64,000 nucleotides of DNA from Alphaproteobacteria bacterium (lineage in GTDB: Bacteria; Pseudomonadota; Alphaproteobacteria; RF32; CAG-239), in NCBI GenBank assembly GCA_017635595.1, contig JAGBLF010000031.1, forward strand, positions 24,295 to 88,294, read 5' to 3'. Both the position numbers and the translations under genes were made by a program. Under the pieces are notes generated by a model. That model saw only the letters and a list, made by a program, of their open reading frames with translations, had not been told where the DNA came from and made no database searches. Shown here one piece after another: positions 43,875-53,532 of this stretch (the stretch's first letter is position 1; each line of letters opens with the position of its first letter).

Positions 43875-44483
43875 TTAAAATACGTAGCGTAAACCGCCGT
43901 AAATTTCATGAGCATCAACGTCCATGTGACGAATGGCTCCCATATCATAGTAACGATAACCGGCATCTACGTTGAAACGGTTGGTTACCTTTACGCTGGC
44001 ACCGCCGCCGACAGACCATGTAAAGCGAGTCGGGTTATAGTTGCCGTTAGTCGTGAAAGACTCACCGTTAGCAATTTCAGAATATTTCATTTTTGTAAAA
44101 CCGATACCGGCGCTGATATACGGGGTAAACCACGAATACGGTGCTAAATCAATATAACCGTTTAGCATATAAGAATATGTTTTGAAAGCCAGTTTGCTTG
44201 AGCCACCGCCGCCTGCGGAATATTTGTAATCATTTTTATCACGCCATACATATTCGAGTTCGGCACGAACATAATCATAACGATAACCTAATGCACCACT
44301 GAGCATTAACTTTCTTTTATCTAAACTATCTGTGTTGAAGCCCGCATCTCCTTTTTCTGAATATTTGTGCTTAACAACACCGCCACGTACACCAAGGTAT
44401 ATACCGTTGCAATCTGCCGCAGCATTTTGAGCTAAACCAAGTGTCAAAATTAGGGCAGAAGCAGTTAACAACAATTTTTTCAT
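43875..44483 (-). CDS. Small outer-membrane beta-barrel protein
   Basis: 202 residues with a signal peptide (KLLLTASALILTLGLAQNAAA, mature DCNGIYL). The rest alternates aromatic and polar residues in about eight amphipathic strands (GYRYDYVRAELEYVW, YSYMLNGYIDLAPY, FNVDAGYRYYDMG) and ends in Phe, the outer-membrane assembly signal. This is the eight-stranded OmpW/OmpA-like barrel class. It is transcribed away from rnpB. Specific function is not evident. The terminator precedes the glmM promoter region. Confidence 0.85.
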   Translation of the reverse strand: MKKLLLTASALILTLGLAQNAAADCNGIYLGVRGGVVKHKYSEKGDAGFNTDSLDKRKLMLSGALGYRYDYVRAELEYVWRDKNDYKYSAGGGGSSKLAFKTYSYMLNGYIDLAPYSWFTPYISAGIGFTKMKYSEIANGESFTTNGNYNPTRFTWSVGGGASVKVTNRFNVDAGYRYYDMGAIRHMDVDAHEIYGGLRYVF

Positions 44484-44614
44484 AAGAGTACTCCTTTTCT
44501 ATGCAGTTGTTATAGCATAAGTTTTAGGCAAAATTATTTAATATTTAATTAAAAGTTGGGAAAATACTTAAAAAACATTGATTTTATTCGAAATACGAGT
44601 TAATTTTCTTTGAT

Positions 44615-45017
44615 GAAGGCAGTCGGATAGCTGCGTCTCGGAAAGGAAAATCCGAAGATGAGGAAAGTCCGGGCTTCACGGAAACAAGATACCAGATAAC
44701 GTCTGGCTGGAGAAATCCACGGGAAAGTGCCGCAGAAAATTACCGCCGAATTAAATTTCGGTAAGGTTGAAAAGGCGAGGTAAGAGCTCACCGCGTTGGC
44801 AGTAATGTCGACGGCATAGGTAAACCCTATCTGATGTAAGACCAAATTAGGAGGCTTCGGTTATGCCGAATGCAAGGAGAGTTTCCGCTCCGCTCCAGAG
44901 GTAGGTCGCACCAGTCGAATGGTGACATTCGGCGCAGATGAATAGCTATCGCACAAATCTTTGCCGCTTAGCGGTAAAGCAAATAAGTGTACAGAACTCG
45001 GCTTATAGATTGCCTTC
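44615..45017 (+). ncRNA. rnpB: RNase P RNA, bacterial type A
   Basis: The P1 helix pairs GAAGGCA at 44615 with TGCCTTC ending at 45017. Conserved elements are seen in order: GAGGAAAGTCCGGGCTTCACG (start of P4/CR-I), the GTGCCGCAGAAAATTACCGCC region, AGAGCTCACCGCG, GTAAACCC, AGACCAAATTAGG, and near the 3' end AGATGAATAGCTATCGC and ACAGAACTCGGCTTAT. It is the catalytic RNA that cuts tRNA 5' leaders. lpxC starts 24 bases after it on the same strand, so a separate lpxC promoter may lie within or just after it. Confidence 0.95.
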
Positions 45018-45040
45018 AAAATATCTTTTGGAGTTTTATG

Positions 45041-45895
45041 ATGCAAAAAACATTTAAAAACAGTATCGAAGTTAAAGGAATCGGTTTGCATAGCGGGTGT
45101 GAAAGCAAATTGGTGTTTCATCCGGCAGCCGAAAATTCGGGTATAGTGTTTGTGCGTTCCGATTTGGCGGGCAATAATATCTTTCCGGCTTTGTACAGCA
45201 GTGTTGTCGATACGCGTAATTGTACCTGTTTGGGGAATGCTTCCGGTCAGATTGTCAGTACAATCGAGCATATTATGGCAACTTTGGCGGCTCTTGAAAT
45301 CGATAATGCACGTATTGAAGTGAATAATCCGGAAGTGCCGATTATGGACGGCAGCGCCAAAATGTTTTTTGATATTTTGAAAAATGAACCGTTGCAAGAA
45401 CAAAGTGCTCCGCGTAAAATTTTGAAAGTTATGAAAACAGTCGAATTTAAGGATGATAAAGGAAATTATATTCGTTTATCGCCGGCCGAATCGCTTAATA
45501 TACATTTTATCATTGATTTCCCGTCAAAAATTGTCGGACATCAGGAATTTAAAGGGATGATTACAAGTGATGTATTTGCTGAAAAAATCGCGCCGGCCAG
45601 AACTTTTTGTGAAAAATATCAGGTTGATTACTTACGTTCTATCGGTTTGATTAAGGGCGGAAGTTTGGATAATGCCGTGGTATTGGATGGTGAAACCATT
45701 TTAAACGAAGGCGGGTTCAGAGTTGAAAATGAGTGCGTTAACCATAAAACACTTGACTGTATAGGTGATATGCTGACCTCAGGATACGCTTTAAAAGCCG
45801 ATATTGAGGCTTTTCACACCGGTCACTTCCATAATAATGAAGTTTTGAAAGTGCTGTTTGCCGATAAAGAAAATTATCAAATAATTGAGGAATAA
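45041..45895 (+). CDS. lpxC: UDP-3-O-acyl-N-acetylglucosamine deacetylase
   Basis: 284 residues from the ATG at 45041 (GGAG 7 bases ahead; ATG 45038 is equally possible). Zn ligands are visible: His in STIEHIMATLAAL (~76), and NHKTLDCIGD (His ~234 and Asp ~238). The catalytic His is in GHFHNNEVL. IGLHSG at the start is the family signature. LpxC commits UDP-GlcNAc to lipid A and is normally degraded by FtsH. bamD follows after 3 bases, the usual lpxC-bamD-recN order. Confidence 0.95.
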   Translation: MQKTFKNSIEVKGIGLHSGCESKLVFHPAAENSGIVFVRSDLAGNNIFPALYSSVVDTRNCTCLGNASGQIVSTIEHIMATLAALEIDNARIEVNNPEVPIMDGSAKMFFDILKNEPLQEQSAPRKILKVMKTVEFKDDKGNYIRLSPAESLNIHFIIDFPSKIVGHQEFKGMITSDVFAEKIAPARTFCEKYQVDYLRSIGLIKGGSLDNAVVLDGETILNEGGFRVENECVNHKTLDCIGDMLTSGYALKADIEAFHTGHFHNNEVLKVLFADKENYQIIEE

Positions 45896-45898
45896 AAA

Positions 45899-47155
45899 AT
45901 GAAAAAACAATTCGGATTACTATGTGTACTTTTGCTGTTATCTGCGTGTGCTTCACACGATAAGAATCTGGAAAATGCTTCGGCAGAAGAGCTTTATAAT
46001 GCGGCTTTTGAGGATTTGGAAGCAACCAGATATAAAAAGGCCGCCGAAGGTTTTGAAAAGGTTGAAACCGAACATCCGTATTCACAGTGGGCCGTAAAAT
46101 CAAAGCTTATGGAAGCTTATGCCTATTATAAAGACGAAAAATATGATGATGCCATTATGGTTTTAGATAGATTTATTAAATACCATCCGGGAAATGAGCA
46201 TACCGATTATGCCTACTATATGAAAGGTATTTGCTATTATGACCAAATTGCGGCTGCCGATAAAGATCAGGGTAACACAACCAATGCCGAGGAGGTTTTT
46301 GAACGTTTGATTGCCTTATATCCTGATAGTAAATATGCTGAAGATGCGCGCGGTAAAATCAAGTTAACTACCGATTACCAAGCCGGGCAGGAAATGATTG
46401 TCGGTCGCTACTATCTGAATGACGGTAATTATTTATCGGCCTTAAACCGTTTTAATGTGGTTCTGGAAGAATATCAAACCACCATCCAAATCGAAGAAGC
46501 TTTGTATCGCGAAGTTGAAATTTACGCTATTTTGGGTATGAACCAATATGCCAATGGTTATTATAAAATTTTGAAAGATAATTATCCGGAAGGAAAATGG
46601 ACGGCCAAAGCCGCTAAAATTATGGAAAAAATCGGTGTGAAAGATGTTAAAAAATCAAGTGATGTCGCAGATTTAATCAAAAAGAATGATAATGCCGATA
46701 AAACTCAGGAAGTTCAGGAAGATTCTGCAGAAGAAAAAAGTTGGTTCAGCCGCCTGTTCGGTTCGGATACAGCCGAAGACAAAACAGAGGCGGTAAAAGC
46801 TGAAGTTGAAGAGGTAAAGGCCGAAGCTGAAACCAAAGTTGCAAAAAAGACGACTGAAGCTAAGGCAGAACCTGAAGAAAACAAAGAAGAAAAAAGTTGG
46901 TTCAGCCGCCTGTTCGGTTCGGATAAAGCCGAAGACAAAACAGAGAGGGTAAAAGCTGAAAATTCGAAAGAAGAAACTTTTATGAGTGCTTTCGGTTTTG
47001 ATAAAGCTGATAAAGAAAACGGCAAAATTAAGGAAAACGCCGCAACCGATGTCCAAACCGAAGAAGTTGTCGAAGAAGTAACCGATAAAGTATCTCAGAC
47101 TGCAAAAAGCGAAGTCGGCGATATTATTTCAACGACCAAGAAAGGCAAAAAATAA
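45899..47155 (+). CDS. bamD: BamD outer-membrane assembly lipoprotein with repeated C-terminal extension
   Basis: 418 residues, about 150 more than most BamD proteins. Lipobox LLLLSAC leads the mature protein. Residues ~25-245 have the BamD TPR pattern (ADELYNAAFEDLEATRYKKAA, then FIKYHPGNEHTDYAYYMKGI and IALYPDSKYAEDAR). The extra tail is Glu/Lys/Ala-rich and carries EEKSWFSRLFGSD twice (~279 and ~330) plus ETFMSAFGFDK. The duplicated DNA (46730-46789 and 46886-46945) is almost identical, so the copy is recent or held by conversion. BamD is essential for inserting outer-membrane proteins. recN overlaps by one base (TAATG). Confidence 0.93.
   Translation: MKKQFGLLCVLLLLSACASHDKNLENASAEELYNAAFEDLEATRYKKAAEGFEKVETEHPYSQWAVKSKLMEAYAYYKDEKYDDAIMVLDRFIKYHPGNEHTDYAYYMKGICYYDQIAAADKDQGNTTNAEEVFERLIALYPDSKYAEDARGKIKLTTDYQAGQEMIVGRYYLNDGNYLSALNRFNVVLEEYQTTIQIEEALYREVEIYAILGMNQYANGYYKILKDNYPEGKWTAKAAKIMEKIGVKDVKKSSDVADLIKKNDNADKTQEVQEDSAEEKSWFSRLFGSDTAEDKTEAVKAEVEEVKAEAETKVAKKTTEAKAEPEENKEEKSWFSRLFGSDKAEDKTERVKAENSKEETFMSAFGFDKADKENGKIKENAATDVQTEEVVEEVTDKVSQTAKSEVGDIISTTKKGKK
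46730..46945 (+). repeat. Direct repeat within the bamD tail
   Basis: Two ~60-bp near-identical copies (46730-46789 and 46886-46945), 156 bases apart. They encode EEKSWFSRLFGSD and AEDKTE; only a few bases differ. Confidence 0.9.
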
Positions 47156-48822
47156 TGCTGAAGTCTTTATCAATTAGAAATGTTGTTTTGATTGATAAAT
47201 TAGATTTGGATTTACAGCGCGGGTTTACGGTGTTTAGCGGTGAAACCGGTGCCGGAAAATCTATTTTGCTTGATTCGGTCGGGTTGCTTTTGGGGCAGCG
47301 TGCCGATGTTTCGATGATCAGAAACGGTTGTGACAAGCTTTTGGTCAGCGGTATATTTGAAGCAACCGATAAAACCGGAGAATTGACAACGTTATTGCAC
47401 GAGCACGGGGTTGATTTCGACGGCGAAATAATTGTTATGCGCTCGCTGAGTGCGGACGGACGCGGCAAAATATTTTTAAATGACCAGCCGGTTACGCAGA
47501 AACTGTTAAAAGAAGTCGGTGCTTATCTGGTCGAAATTCACGGACAGTTTGATAATCAGGGACTTTTGAATCCGGCAACACACTTAAAAGTTTTGGACAG
47601 CTATGGCGATTATGACGATGCTTTGAAAAATATGTATGATGCCTACTGGAAATATAAAAAAGCTAAAGTTGAACGCGAAACGGCCGAAAATGAAATCCAA
47701 AATGCCCGGATGGAAGAAGAAAGTTTGCGTCATTGGGTCGATGAATTTTCAAAGATAAAACCGTGCGCCGGTGAACTTGAAGTTTTGGAACAAAAACGTC
47801 AGGAAATGATGAATGCCGAAAAACTTTTGGATAATTTCAGTGTGGCATATAAGGCTTTGAATAACCCGAATGTCAGTGTGCGCGATTCTTTGCGTCAGGC
47901 ACAGACGGCAATTTCGCATGTCAATGCTCTTTTACAGGATAAATACAACGATATTTATGAGGTTTTGGATACCGCACTGGTCAATATAGAAGAGGCAAAT
48001 GAACAAATCGAAACCGCTTCGCATGAAATAAGTGTGAACCAAAGCGATATTGATGCGGTGGAGGAACGTTTGTTCTGTCTTAAAGATTTAGCGCGTAAAC
48101 ACCATACGACGGTTGAGGAACTGCCGGCTGTTTGGCAAAGTTTGGAAAGTAAACTGGAAAATTTGGAATATAGCGAAAATGGCTTACTTACCTTGCAAAA
48201 AAACGAAAAACAGGCTTACGACAGTTATGTCCTTAAAGCGCGCGCAGTACATGAAGAACGGGTGGCTGCGGCATCTGTTTTAGATAGAGCCGTGATGACC
48301 GAGTTGCCGGATTTAAAAATGGAAAAAGCAAAATTTATAACCCGAATTACGGTTAAGCCTGAAGAAGACTGGAACGCTGACGGTATGGATGAAGTTTGCT
48401 TTACGGCATCGACGAATCCGGGGACACCGGTCGGTGCGTTAAATAAAATAGCTTCCGGCGGCGAATTGGCTCGGTTTATGCTGGCCTTAAAAGTTAATTT
48501 GGCACAGACTTCGTCAGTCGATACCATGATATTTGATGAGGTTGATACCGGTGTCGGCGGAGCAACGGCCCAGGCTGTCGGCGAGCGATTGGCAAAGCTC
48601 GGCGAAAAAGTGCAGGTTTTTGTTGTTACCCATTCGCCGCAGGTGGCCGCTCGCGGCACACAGCATTTTAAAGTAGCTAAAACCACAGAAAACGGTGTGA
48701 CGACCACAAATTTATGTTCTCTCAATGCGGCTGAAAAACTTGAAGAAGTGGCGCGTATGTTATCCGGCGAGCAGATTACCGATGAAGCCAGAGCGGCCGC
48801 ACAGGTGTTGATAGGAGGATAA
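47155..48822 (+). CDS. recN: DNA repair protein RecN
   Basis: 555 residues. SMC-like: Walker A GETGAGKSILLDSVGLLLGQ (~30-50) at the N-terminus, a long coiled-coil middle (~165-360), and the C-terminal ABC signature IASGGELARFMLALK (~430), Walker B MIFDEVDTGVGG (~458-470) and H-loop VVTHSPQVAARG. RecN holds DNA ends together during double-strand break repair. It overlaps bamD by one base and abuts uvrC, whose RBS (AGGAGG) is inside its last codons, so the four genes lpxC-bamD-recN-uvrC appear to be one operon. Confidence 0.97.
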   Translation: MLKSLSIRNVVLIDKLDLDLQRGFTVFSGETGAGKSILLDSVGLLLGQRADVSMIRNGCDKLLVSGIFEATDKTGELTTLLHEHGVDFDGEIIVMRSLSADGRGKIFLNDQPVTQKLLKEVGAYLVEIHGQFDNQGLLNPATHLKVLDSYGDYDDALKNMYDAYWKYKKAKVERETAENEIQNARMEEESLRHWVDEFSKIKPCAGELEVLEQKRQEMMNAEKLLDNFSVAYKALNNPNVSVRDSLRQAQTAISHVNALLQDKYNDIYEVLDTALVNIEEANEQIETASHEISVNQSDIDAVEERLFCLKDLARKHHTTVEELPAVWQSLESKLENLEYSENGLLTLQKNEKQAYDSYVLKARAVHEERVAAASVLDRAVMTELPDLKMEKAKFITRITVKPEEDWNADGMDEVCFTASTNPGTPVGALNKIASGGELARFMLALKVNLAQTSSVDTMIFDEVDTGVGGATAQAVGERLAKLGEKVQVFVVTHSPQVAARGTQHFKVAKTTENGVTTTNLCSLNAAEKLEEVARMLSGEQITDEARAAAQVLIGG

Positions 48823-50628
48823 ATGCCTGATATTCAGCACGGAATTGAAGTTATCAAAAATAATGTCAAAATTGCTCCGGTTAATCCCGGAGTTTATCGT
48901 ATGCTGGATAAAGACGGCAAAGTCCTTTATGTGGGTAAAGCCAAGAGTATCAAAAAAAGAATCGTCGCTTATACGCATTTTGATCGCCTGCCTGATCATA
49001 TCAAAAGAATGGTGGCAGAGGTTGAGCGAATGGAATTTATTATTGTCGAAAACGAAGCTCAAGCTTTATTGATGGAAAATGACTTAATCAAAAAGTTGGA
49101 GCCTAAATACAATATTTTGCTCAAAGACGATAAAACTTTCCCACATTTGATGATTAATTTGAAAGAAGATTTTCCGGCATTGCGAAAAAGCCGCGGTGCG
49201 CGTAAGGATAAGTGCAAGTATTTCGGCCCGTTTGCCAGTGCAACGGCAGTTAACGAAGTTATGGATATCATTCAGAAAACTTTTAGATTGCGTTCGTGCC
49301 GCGACAATGTTTTTTTGCACCGCGATCGACCGTGTATGTTGTACCAAATTAAGCGTTGCAGTGCACCGTGCGTGCAAAAAATCAGCCGTGAAGATTATCA
49401 TAAAACGGTAGATGAGGTGATAGCATTTTTAGAGGGTAAAAATACCGATTTAAAAGAAAAATGGTCAGCACAAATGCAAGCGGCAAGTGAGGCGTTGAAT
49501 TATGAACAGGCGTTGGTTTTGCGTGATAAAATCAAGGCATTAAGCAGTATTCAAAGCGGGCATAATGTTGAATATGCCGGTATTGCCTCTGCGGATGTTA
49601 TTGCGGCGGTTAAATATAAAGGGATGGTTTGCGTGCAGATTTTCTTTATCCGTTCGGGGCAGAATTGCGGTAATATTCCGTATTTTCCGAAGCATGTTGC
49701 TGATATGTCGGAAGAAGAAATTTTAGAAGCGTTTATCAGTTCGTTTTATGCCGAGCATGAACCTCCTAAAGAAATTTTGGTGTCTAACGAACTGGAAAAC
49801 TGTGCCTTTTTGGAAAATGCTTTAAGCACGTCAATCCATTGTTATCAAAAAGGTAATAAAGCCCGTTTAATCGAGCGTGCCATTGATAATGCCAAAGCTT
49901 CCGTTGAACGCAAATTAGCCGAAAGTGCCAGTGTTGAGGCTAATTTGTTTGAAATGCAGCAATATTTCGGTTTACCGCGTATACCGCAACGTATTGAAAT
50001 TTACGATAACTCGCATAATCAGGGAAGCTATGCCGTGGGAGCCATGGTGGTGGCGACACCGGCCGGTTTTGATAAAAAATCGTATCGGACTTTCAATATT
50101 AAATATACCGAAAATACTCATGATGACTTTGCAATGATGAAAGAGGTCTTGGTGCGCCGCTTTGAGCATATGTCGGCTGAAAATCGTCCGGATGTGATTT
50201 TGCTTGACGGCGGTTTGGGGCAACTGCACGCCGTGCACGAAGTTTTAGCTTCTTACGATTTGACAGGTATTACGATTATTGCTATTTCAAAAGGTCCGGA
50301 TCGTAATGCGGGTAAGGAATTTTATCATATTCTGGGCAAAGAAAGTTTTGATTTGCCTTATCGCTCGCCGATAGCGTTTTATATGCAAAATCTGCGTGAT
50401 GAGGCGCATCGTTTTGCCATCGGAACACATCGTAAAAAACGGGCAAAATCCATATTCAAATCACAAATTGATGATATTGAAGGAATCGGTGCCAAACGTA
50501 AACGCGATCTGTTGAACTTTTTCGGATCGGTCGAACAAATCAAAGGGGCAACGCTTTCCGATTTAATGAAAGTTGAAGGAATCAGCAAAAAAATAGCGGA
50601 AAAAATATATAATTACTTTCATAATTAA
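48823..50628 (+). CDS. uvrC: Excinuclease ABC subunit C
   Basis: 601 residues. GIY-YIG domain at the start (PGVYRMLDKDGKVLYVGKAK, ~24-43), UVR motif ALNYEQALVLRDKIKAL (~223-240), the RNase H-like C-terminal nuclease with EIYDNSHNQGSYAVGAMVV (~386-404) and LLDGGLGQLHAVHEVL, and a double helix-hairpin-helix at the end (IDDIEGIGAKRKRDLLNFFG, VEGISKKIAEKIYNYF). UvrC makes both cuts in nucleotide excision repair. It starts directly after the recN stop codon. Confidence 0.97.
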   Translation: MPDIQHGIEVIKNNVKIAPVNPGVYRMLDKDGKVLYVGKAKSIKKRIVAYTHFDRLPDHIKRMVAEVERMEFIIVENEAQALLMENDLIKKLEPKYNILLKDDKTFPHLMINLKEDFPALRKSRGARKDKCKYFGPFASATAVNEVMDIIQKTFRLRSCRDNVFLHRDRPCMLYQIKRCSAPCVQKISREDYHKTVDEVIAFLEGKNTDLKEKWSAQMQAASEALNYEQALVLRDKIKALSSIQSGHNVEYAGIASADVIAAVKYKGMVCVQIFFIRSGQNCGNIPYFPKHVADMSEEEILEAFISSFYAEHEPPKEILVSNELENCAFLENALSTSIHCYQKGNKARLIERAIDNAKASVERKLAESASVEANLFEMQQYFGLPRIPQRIEIYDNSHNQGSYAVGAMVVATPAGFDKKSYRTFNIKYTENTHDDFAMMKEVLVRRFEHMSAENRPDVILLDGGLGQLHAVHEVLASYDLTGITIIAISKGPDRNAGKEFYHILGKESFDLPYRSPIAFYMQNLRDEAHRFAIGTHRKKRAKSIFKSQIDDIEGIGAKRKRDLLNFFGSVEQIKGATLSDLMKVEGISKKIAEKIYNYFHN

Positions 50629-50681
50629 AAAAACGGGTATATTGTAGCAAAAAAAGATATCATTTAATTAAGGGGGCTAAA

Positions 50682-51434
50682 GTGTATAATGTACCTAATA
50701 TTTTGACGATTTCAAGAATTGCCTTAATACCGTTTATTTTCTTGTCCATATTTTTTACTTCAAGCAGTTACGCAATTTTGGCGCTAATTATGTTTATTGT
50801 TGCCTCAATTACCGACTATCTTGACGGATATTTGGCAAGAGCCTGGAATGAAACATCGGCGTTCGGTCGATTGCTCGACCCGATTGCCGATAAACTTTTG
50901 GTGGCAACCGCTTTGGTGGTTATTTTAGCTAAACCGGGAATGTACACTTTTTCTTGTACGGTTATACCGGTGTTTGTAATTTTATGCCGTGAAATTTTAG
51001 TTTCGGGCTTGCGTGAATTTTTGCGCGAAGTTAATGTCGGTTTGCCGGTTACCAAATTGGCAAAATGGAAAACAGCTTTTCAGATGGTGGCATTAGGCAT
51101 GATGCTCGGTAAAGATGTTCATCAAAACTGGAACTATTTGGGCGAATTTATGCTCTGGGTTGCCGCGGTGTTGACCTTTATTACCGGTTATCAATATTAC
51201 CAAAAAAGTTTGGATTATGTTCGTGCCGAAGAAGCTAAAAAGGTGAAAGCCGTTAAAGAAGTTAAAATTGCCAAAGAAGATATTGTGGTGTCAGAAGCAG
51301 CAGCCGAATCCGCAAAGCAGGCATCTGAAAAAACGGTTGCTAAAAAAACAGTCAAAGCCGCTAAAAAAACAACGGCTAAAAAAACAACGGCTAAAAAATC
51401 GGCAGCAAAGAAGACCGCTTCTAAAAAAGCATAA
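50682..51434 (+). CDS. pgsA: Phosphatidylglycerophosphate synthase with histone-like tail
   Basis: 250 residues. A GTG start with AGGGGGC ahead. The CDP-alcohol phosphotransferase motif D-G-x2-A-R-x8-G-x3-D-x3-D is DGYLARAWNETSAFGRLLDP followed by IADK (~50-73), within several membrane helices. It joins CDP-diacylglycerol and glycerol-3-phosphate for phosphatidylglycerol in the inner membrane. After about residue 190 a ~60-residue tail rich in Ala, Lys and Thr ends in repeated KKTTAKK and AAKKTA, like histone H1. Most PgsA proteins lack this. uvrC is upstream, an order common in Alphaproteobacteria. Confidence 0.93.
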   Translation: MYNVPNILTISRIALIPFIFLSIFFTSSSYAILALIMFIVASITDYLDGYLARAWNETSAFGRLLDPIADKLLVATALVVILAKPGMYTFSCTVIPVFVILCREILVSGLREFLREVNVGLPVTKLAKWKTAFQMVALGMMLGKDVHQNWNYLGEFMLWVAAVLTFITGYQYYQKSLDYVRAEEAKKVKAVKEVKIAKEDIVVSEAAAESAKQASEKTVAKKTVKAAKKTTAKKTTAKKSAAKKTASKKA

Positions 51435-51450
51435 TCTCGGTAAGTGAATT

Positions 51451-52140
51451 ATGGTTAAAGACAGTGCGCACATTTTGGTTGTTGATGATGATTTGCGATT
51501 GCGCTCTCTTTTGCAACGCTATCTGCAGGAAAACGGTTATGCCGTTTCTTGTGCCAAAGATGCCGAAACGGCGCGCATGTTCTTAAAACAATTTGTTTTT
51601 GATTTGCTTATCGTAGATGTGATGATGCCTAACGAAACCGGTTTGGAATTTTTACAAAAACTGCGTTTGGACAATGATGTGCCGGCAATTGTGTTAACCG
51701 CCATGGGGGAAACTCAAGACCGTATTTCAGGTTTGGAGGCCGGTGCAGATGACTATTTGCCGAAACCTTTTGAGCCGAAAGAATTACTGTTGCGTATCAA
51801 CAGTATATTACGCCGCGTGCCTAAGGCAGAAATTGATCATGCCGGTATACTGCGCATGGGTGATTGCGAATTTAATTTGGTAACCAAAGAATTTCGCCAT
51901 AAGGCAAACGGTATAATCCATATTACACCGGTTGAGCAATCAATTCTTTGTATTTTAGGACAGAAAAACGGACAGATTTTTACGCGCGAAAAGTTGGCCG
52001 ATATACTGGGGGCCGGGCAAAATCCGCGCTCGATTGATGTGCAAATTACACGGCTTCGCAAAAAAATCGAGACAGATTCAAAAAATCCGCGTTACTTACA
52101 AACGGTACGCGGCAAGGGTTATATGTTATTAACGGAATAG
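51451..52140 (+). CDS. OmpR-family response regulator
   Basis: 229 residues. Receiver domain (1-~120): VVDDDLRLRSLL acidic pocket, phospho-acceptor Asp in LLIVDVMMPNETG (~54), switch Thr VLTAMG, Lys in DYLPKPFEPKEL. OmpR-type winged helix (~135-229) with FTREKLAD, RSIDVQITRLRKKIETD and VRGKGYMLL. It is nearest to the OmpR branch that regulates outer-membrane and osmotic genes. The cognate kinase follows 9 bases later. It starts 16 bases after pgsA. Confidence 0.92.
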   Translation: MVKDSAHILVVDDDLRLRSLLQRYLQENGYAVSCAKDAETARMFLKQFVFDLLIVDVMMPNETGLEFLQKLRLDNDVPAIVLTAMGETQDRISGLEAGADDYLPKPFEPKELLLRINSILRRVPKAEIDHAGILRMGDCEFNLVTKEFRHKANGIIHITPVEQSILCILGQKNGQIFTREKLADILGAGQNPRSIDVQITRLRKKIETDSKNPRYLQTVRGKGYMLLTE

Positions 52141-52149
52141 GAGAAATCA

Positions 52150-53508
52150 ATGCATATTAAATTTCCGGGTAAGGTCGAAAGTTTTCTTTCGTATGTAAAA
52201 CGTAAATGTTTACCGAAAACGTTGTTTTTCAGAACAATGCTGTTAATTTTTATACCGCTTATTATGGTGCAGGTTGTTTCTATTTATGCTTTTTGGGATG
52301 GTAACTGGCAACGTATCGGACGCCGGTTGTCCGATAATCTGGCGGCTAATATGGCGTTTGTCATTCAAATGCATAATGACGATACCGCTGATTTTGAACA
52401 CGTTAAAAGTGCGGCTTCGGCGCTTTACGGACTGGATGTTTCTTATTATGTTAATGAAGCAAAACATTCCGTTTGGCGCGAAAACAAAAAAAACAGCCCT
52501 CTGGTAACAGGCTTTTTGAATGCGGCATTGCATAAACAATTTCCGATTGCCGATACCGAAATTTTTTTACAACAACATCATTCGCGTTTAAATATTTTGG
52601 TTGATACCGATAAAGGTCTGTATGTGTTTGACACATCGGTTAAAAATATTTTCAGTACATCTATTTTCGGTTTTGTTTTGTGGATGATCGGTTCCGGTTT
52701 ACTGCTGTTCGTGGTTGCGGCGTTATTTTTAAGAGTTCAGGCTCGCTCAATTTCACAGTTGGCCGCCGCTGCCGAAGATTTTGGTAAAGGTATTAATACA
52801 AAATTCAAACCTTACGGCTCTGTTGAAGTCCGCCGTGCCGGTCTGGCATTTACCAAAATGAAAGAGCGCATTATGCGCCAAATTTCCGAAAGAACGCAAA
52901 TGCTTGCCGGTGTTTCTCATGACTTACGCACGCCGTTAACCAGAATGAAACTTCAGATGGCTATGCTGCCGGATAGCAAAGAAAATCAGGAATTTGTTCA
53001 AGATATTAACGAAATGGAAAAAATGCTTGACGGTTATCTGGCTTTTGTCAGCGGCGAGGGTGGCGAAAAAACAACCTTTGTTGATTTAAATGAAATGATT
53101 ACAGGCATTATTAACAAATATCGTAAGAGTTCCAATGCGATGATTCGTTATTCAACCAATTATGATGTCAGCGCCATTCAGGGACGTGAACAGGCTTTAC
53201 GCCGTGCTATTACCAATATTATTGAAAACGCGTTCCATTACGGTCAAACCATTGCCGTTAAGTTAGAGAGCGATAACAAACGTTTGGAACTTAGTGTTGA
53301 TGATGACGGACCGGGTATTCCGGCTGATAAGCGTGATGAAGTCTTTAAGGCATTCTATCGTGTCGAAGGTTCGCGCAACAAAGAAACCGGCGGTGTCGGC
53401 TTAGGCCTTTCCATCGCCAAAGATGTTATCGTTTCACACGGCGGTAGCATCCAACTTTCAGACAGCGAATTAGGAGGTTTGAGAGTTCTCATTAGTATTC
53501 CCTTGTAG
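52150..53508 (+). CDS. EnvZ-like sensor histidine kinase
   Basis: 452 residues. Two membrane helices (~30-47 and ~170-196) flank a ~120-residue periplasmic sensor part. A HAMP domain follows (RSISQLAAAAEDFGKG), then H-box GVSHDLRTPLTRMKLQMAML (phospho-His in HDLRTPLTR), N-box ITNIIENAFHYG, DDDGPGIP and GGVGLGLSIAKD. The HDLRTPLTR form is that of EnvZ. It pairs with the response regulator immediately upstream. The gene ends before a structured intergenic region. Confidence 0.93.
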   Translation: MHIKFPGKVESFLSYVKRKCLPKTLFFRTMLLIFIPLIMVQVVSIYAFWDGNWQRIGRRLSDNLAANMAFVIQMHNDDTADFEHVKSAASALYGLDVSYYVNEAKHSVWRENKKNSPLVTGFLNAALHKQFPIADTEIFLQQHHSRLNILVDTDKGLYVFDTSVKNIFSTSIFGFVLWMIGSGLLLFVVAALFLRVQARSISQLAAAAEDFGKGINTKFKPYGSVEVRRAGLAFTKMKERIMRQISERTQMLAGVSHDLRTPLTRMKLQMAMLPDSKENQEFVQDINEMEKMLDGYLAFVSGEGGEKTTFVDLNEMITGIINKYRKSSNAMIRYSTNYDVSAIQGREQALRRAITNIIENAFHYGQTIAVKLESDNKRLELSVDDDGPGIPADKRDEVFKAFYRVEGSRNKETGGVGLGLSIAKDVIVSHGGSIQLSDSELGGLRVLISIPL

Positions 53509-53532
53509 TCGAGGGTTGAATAGGATTAAGCG

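Noticed and set aside
46673..47056. Antisense open frame over the bamD tail
   Set aside because: The frame is a by-product of the Glu/Lys-rich repeats on the plus strand; the Phe-rich translation is typical of antisense to such codons.
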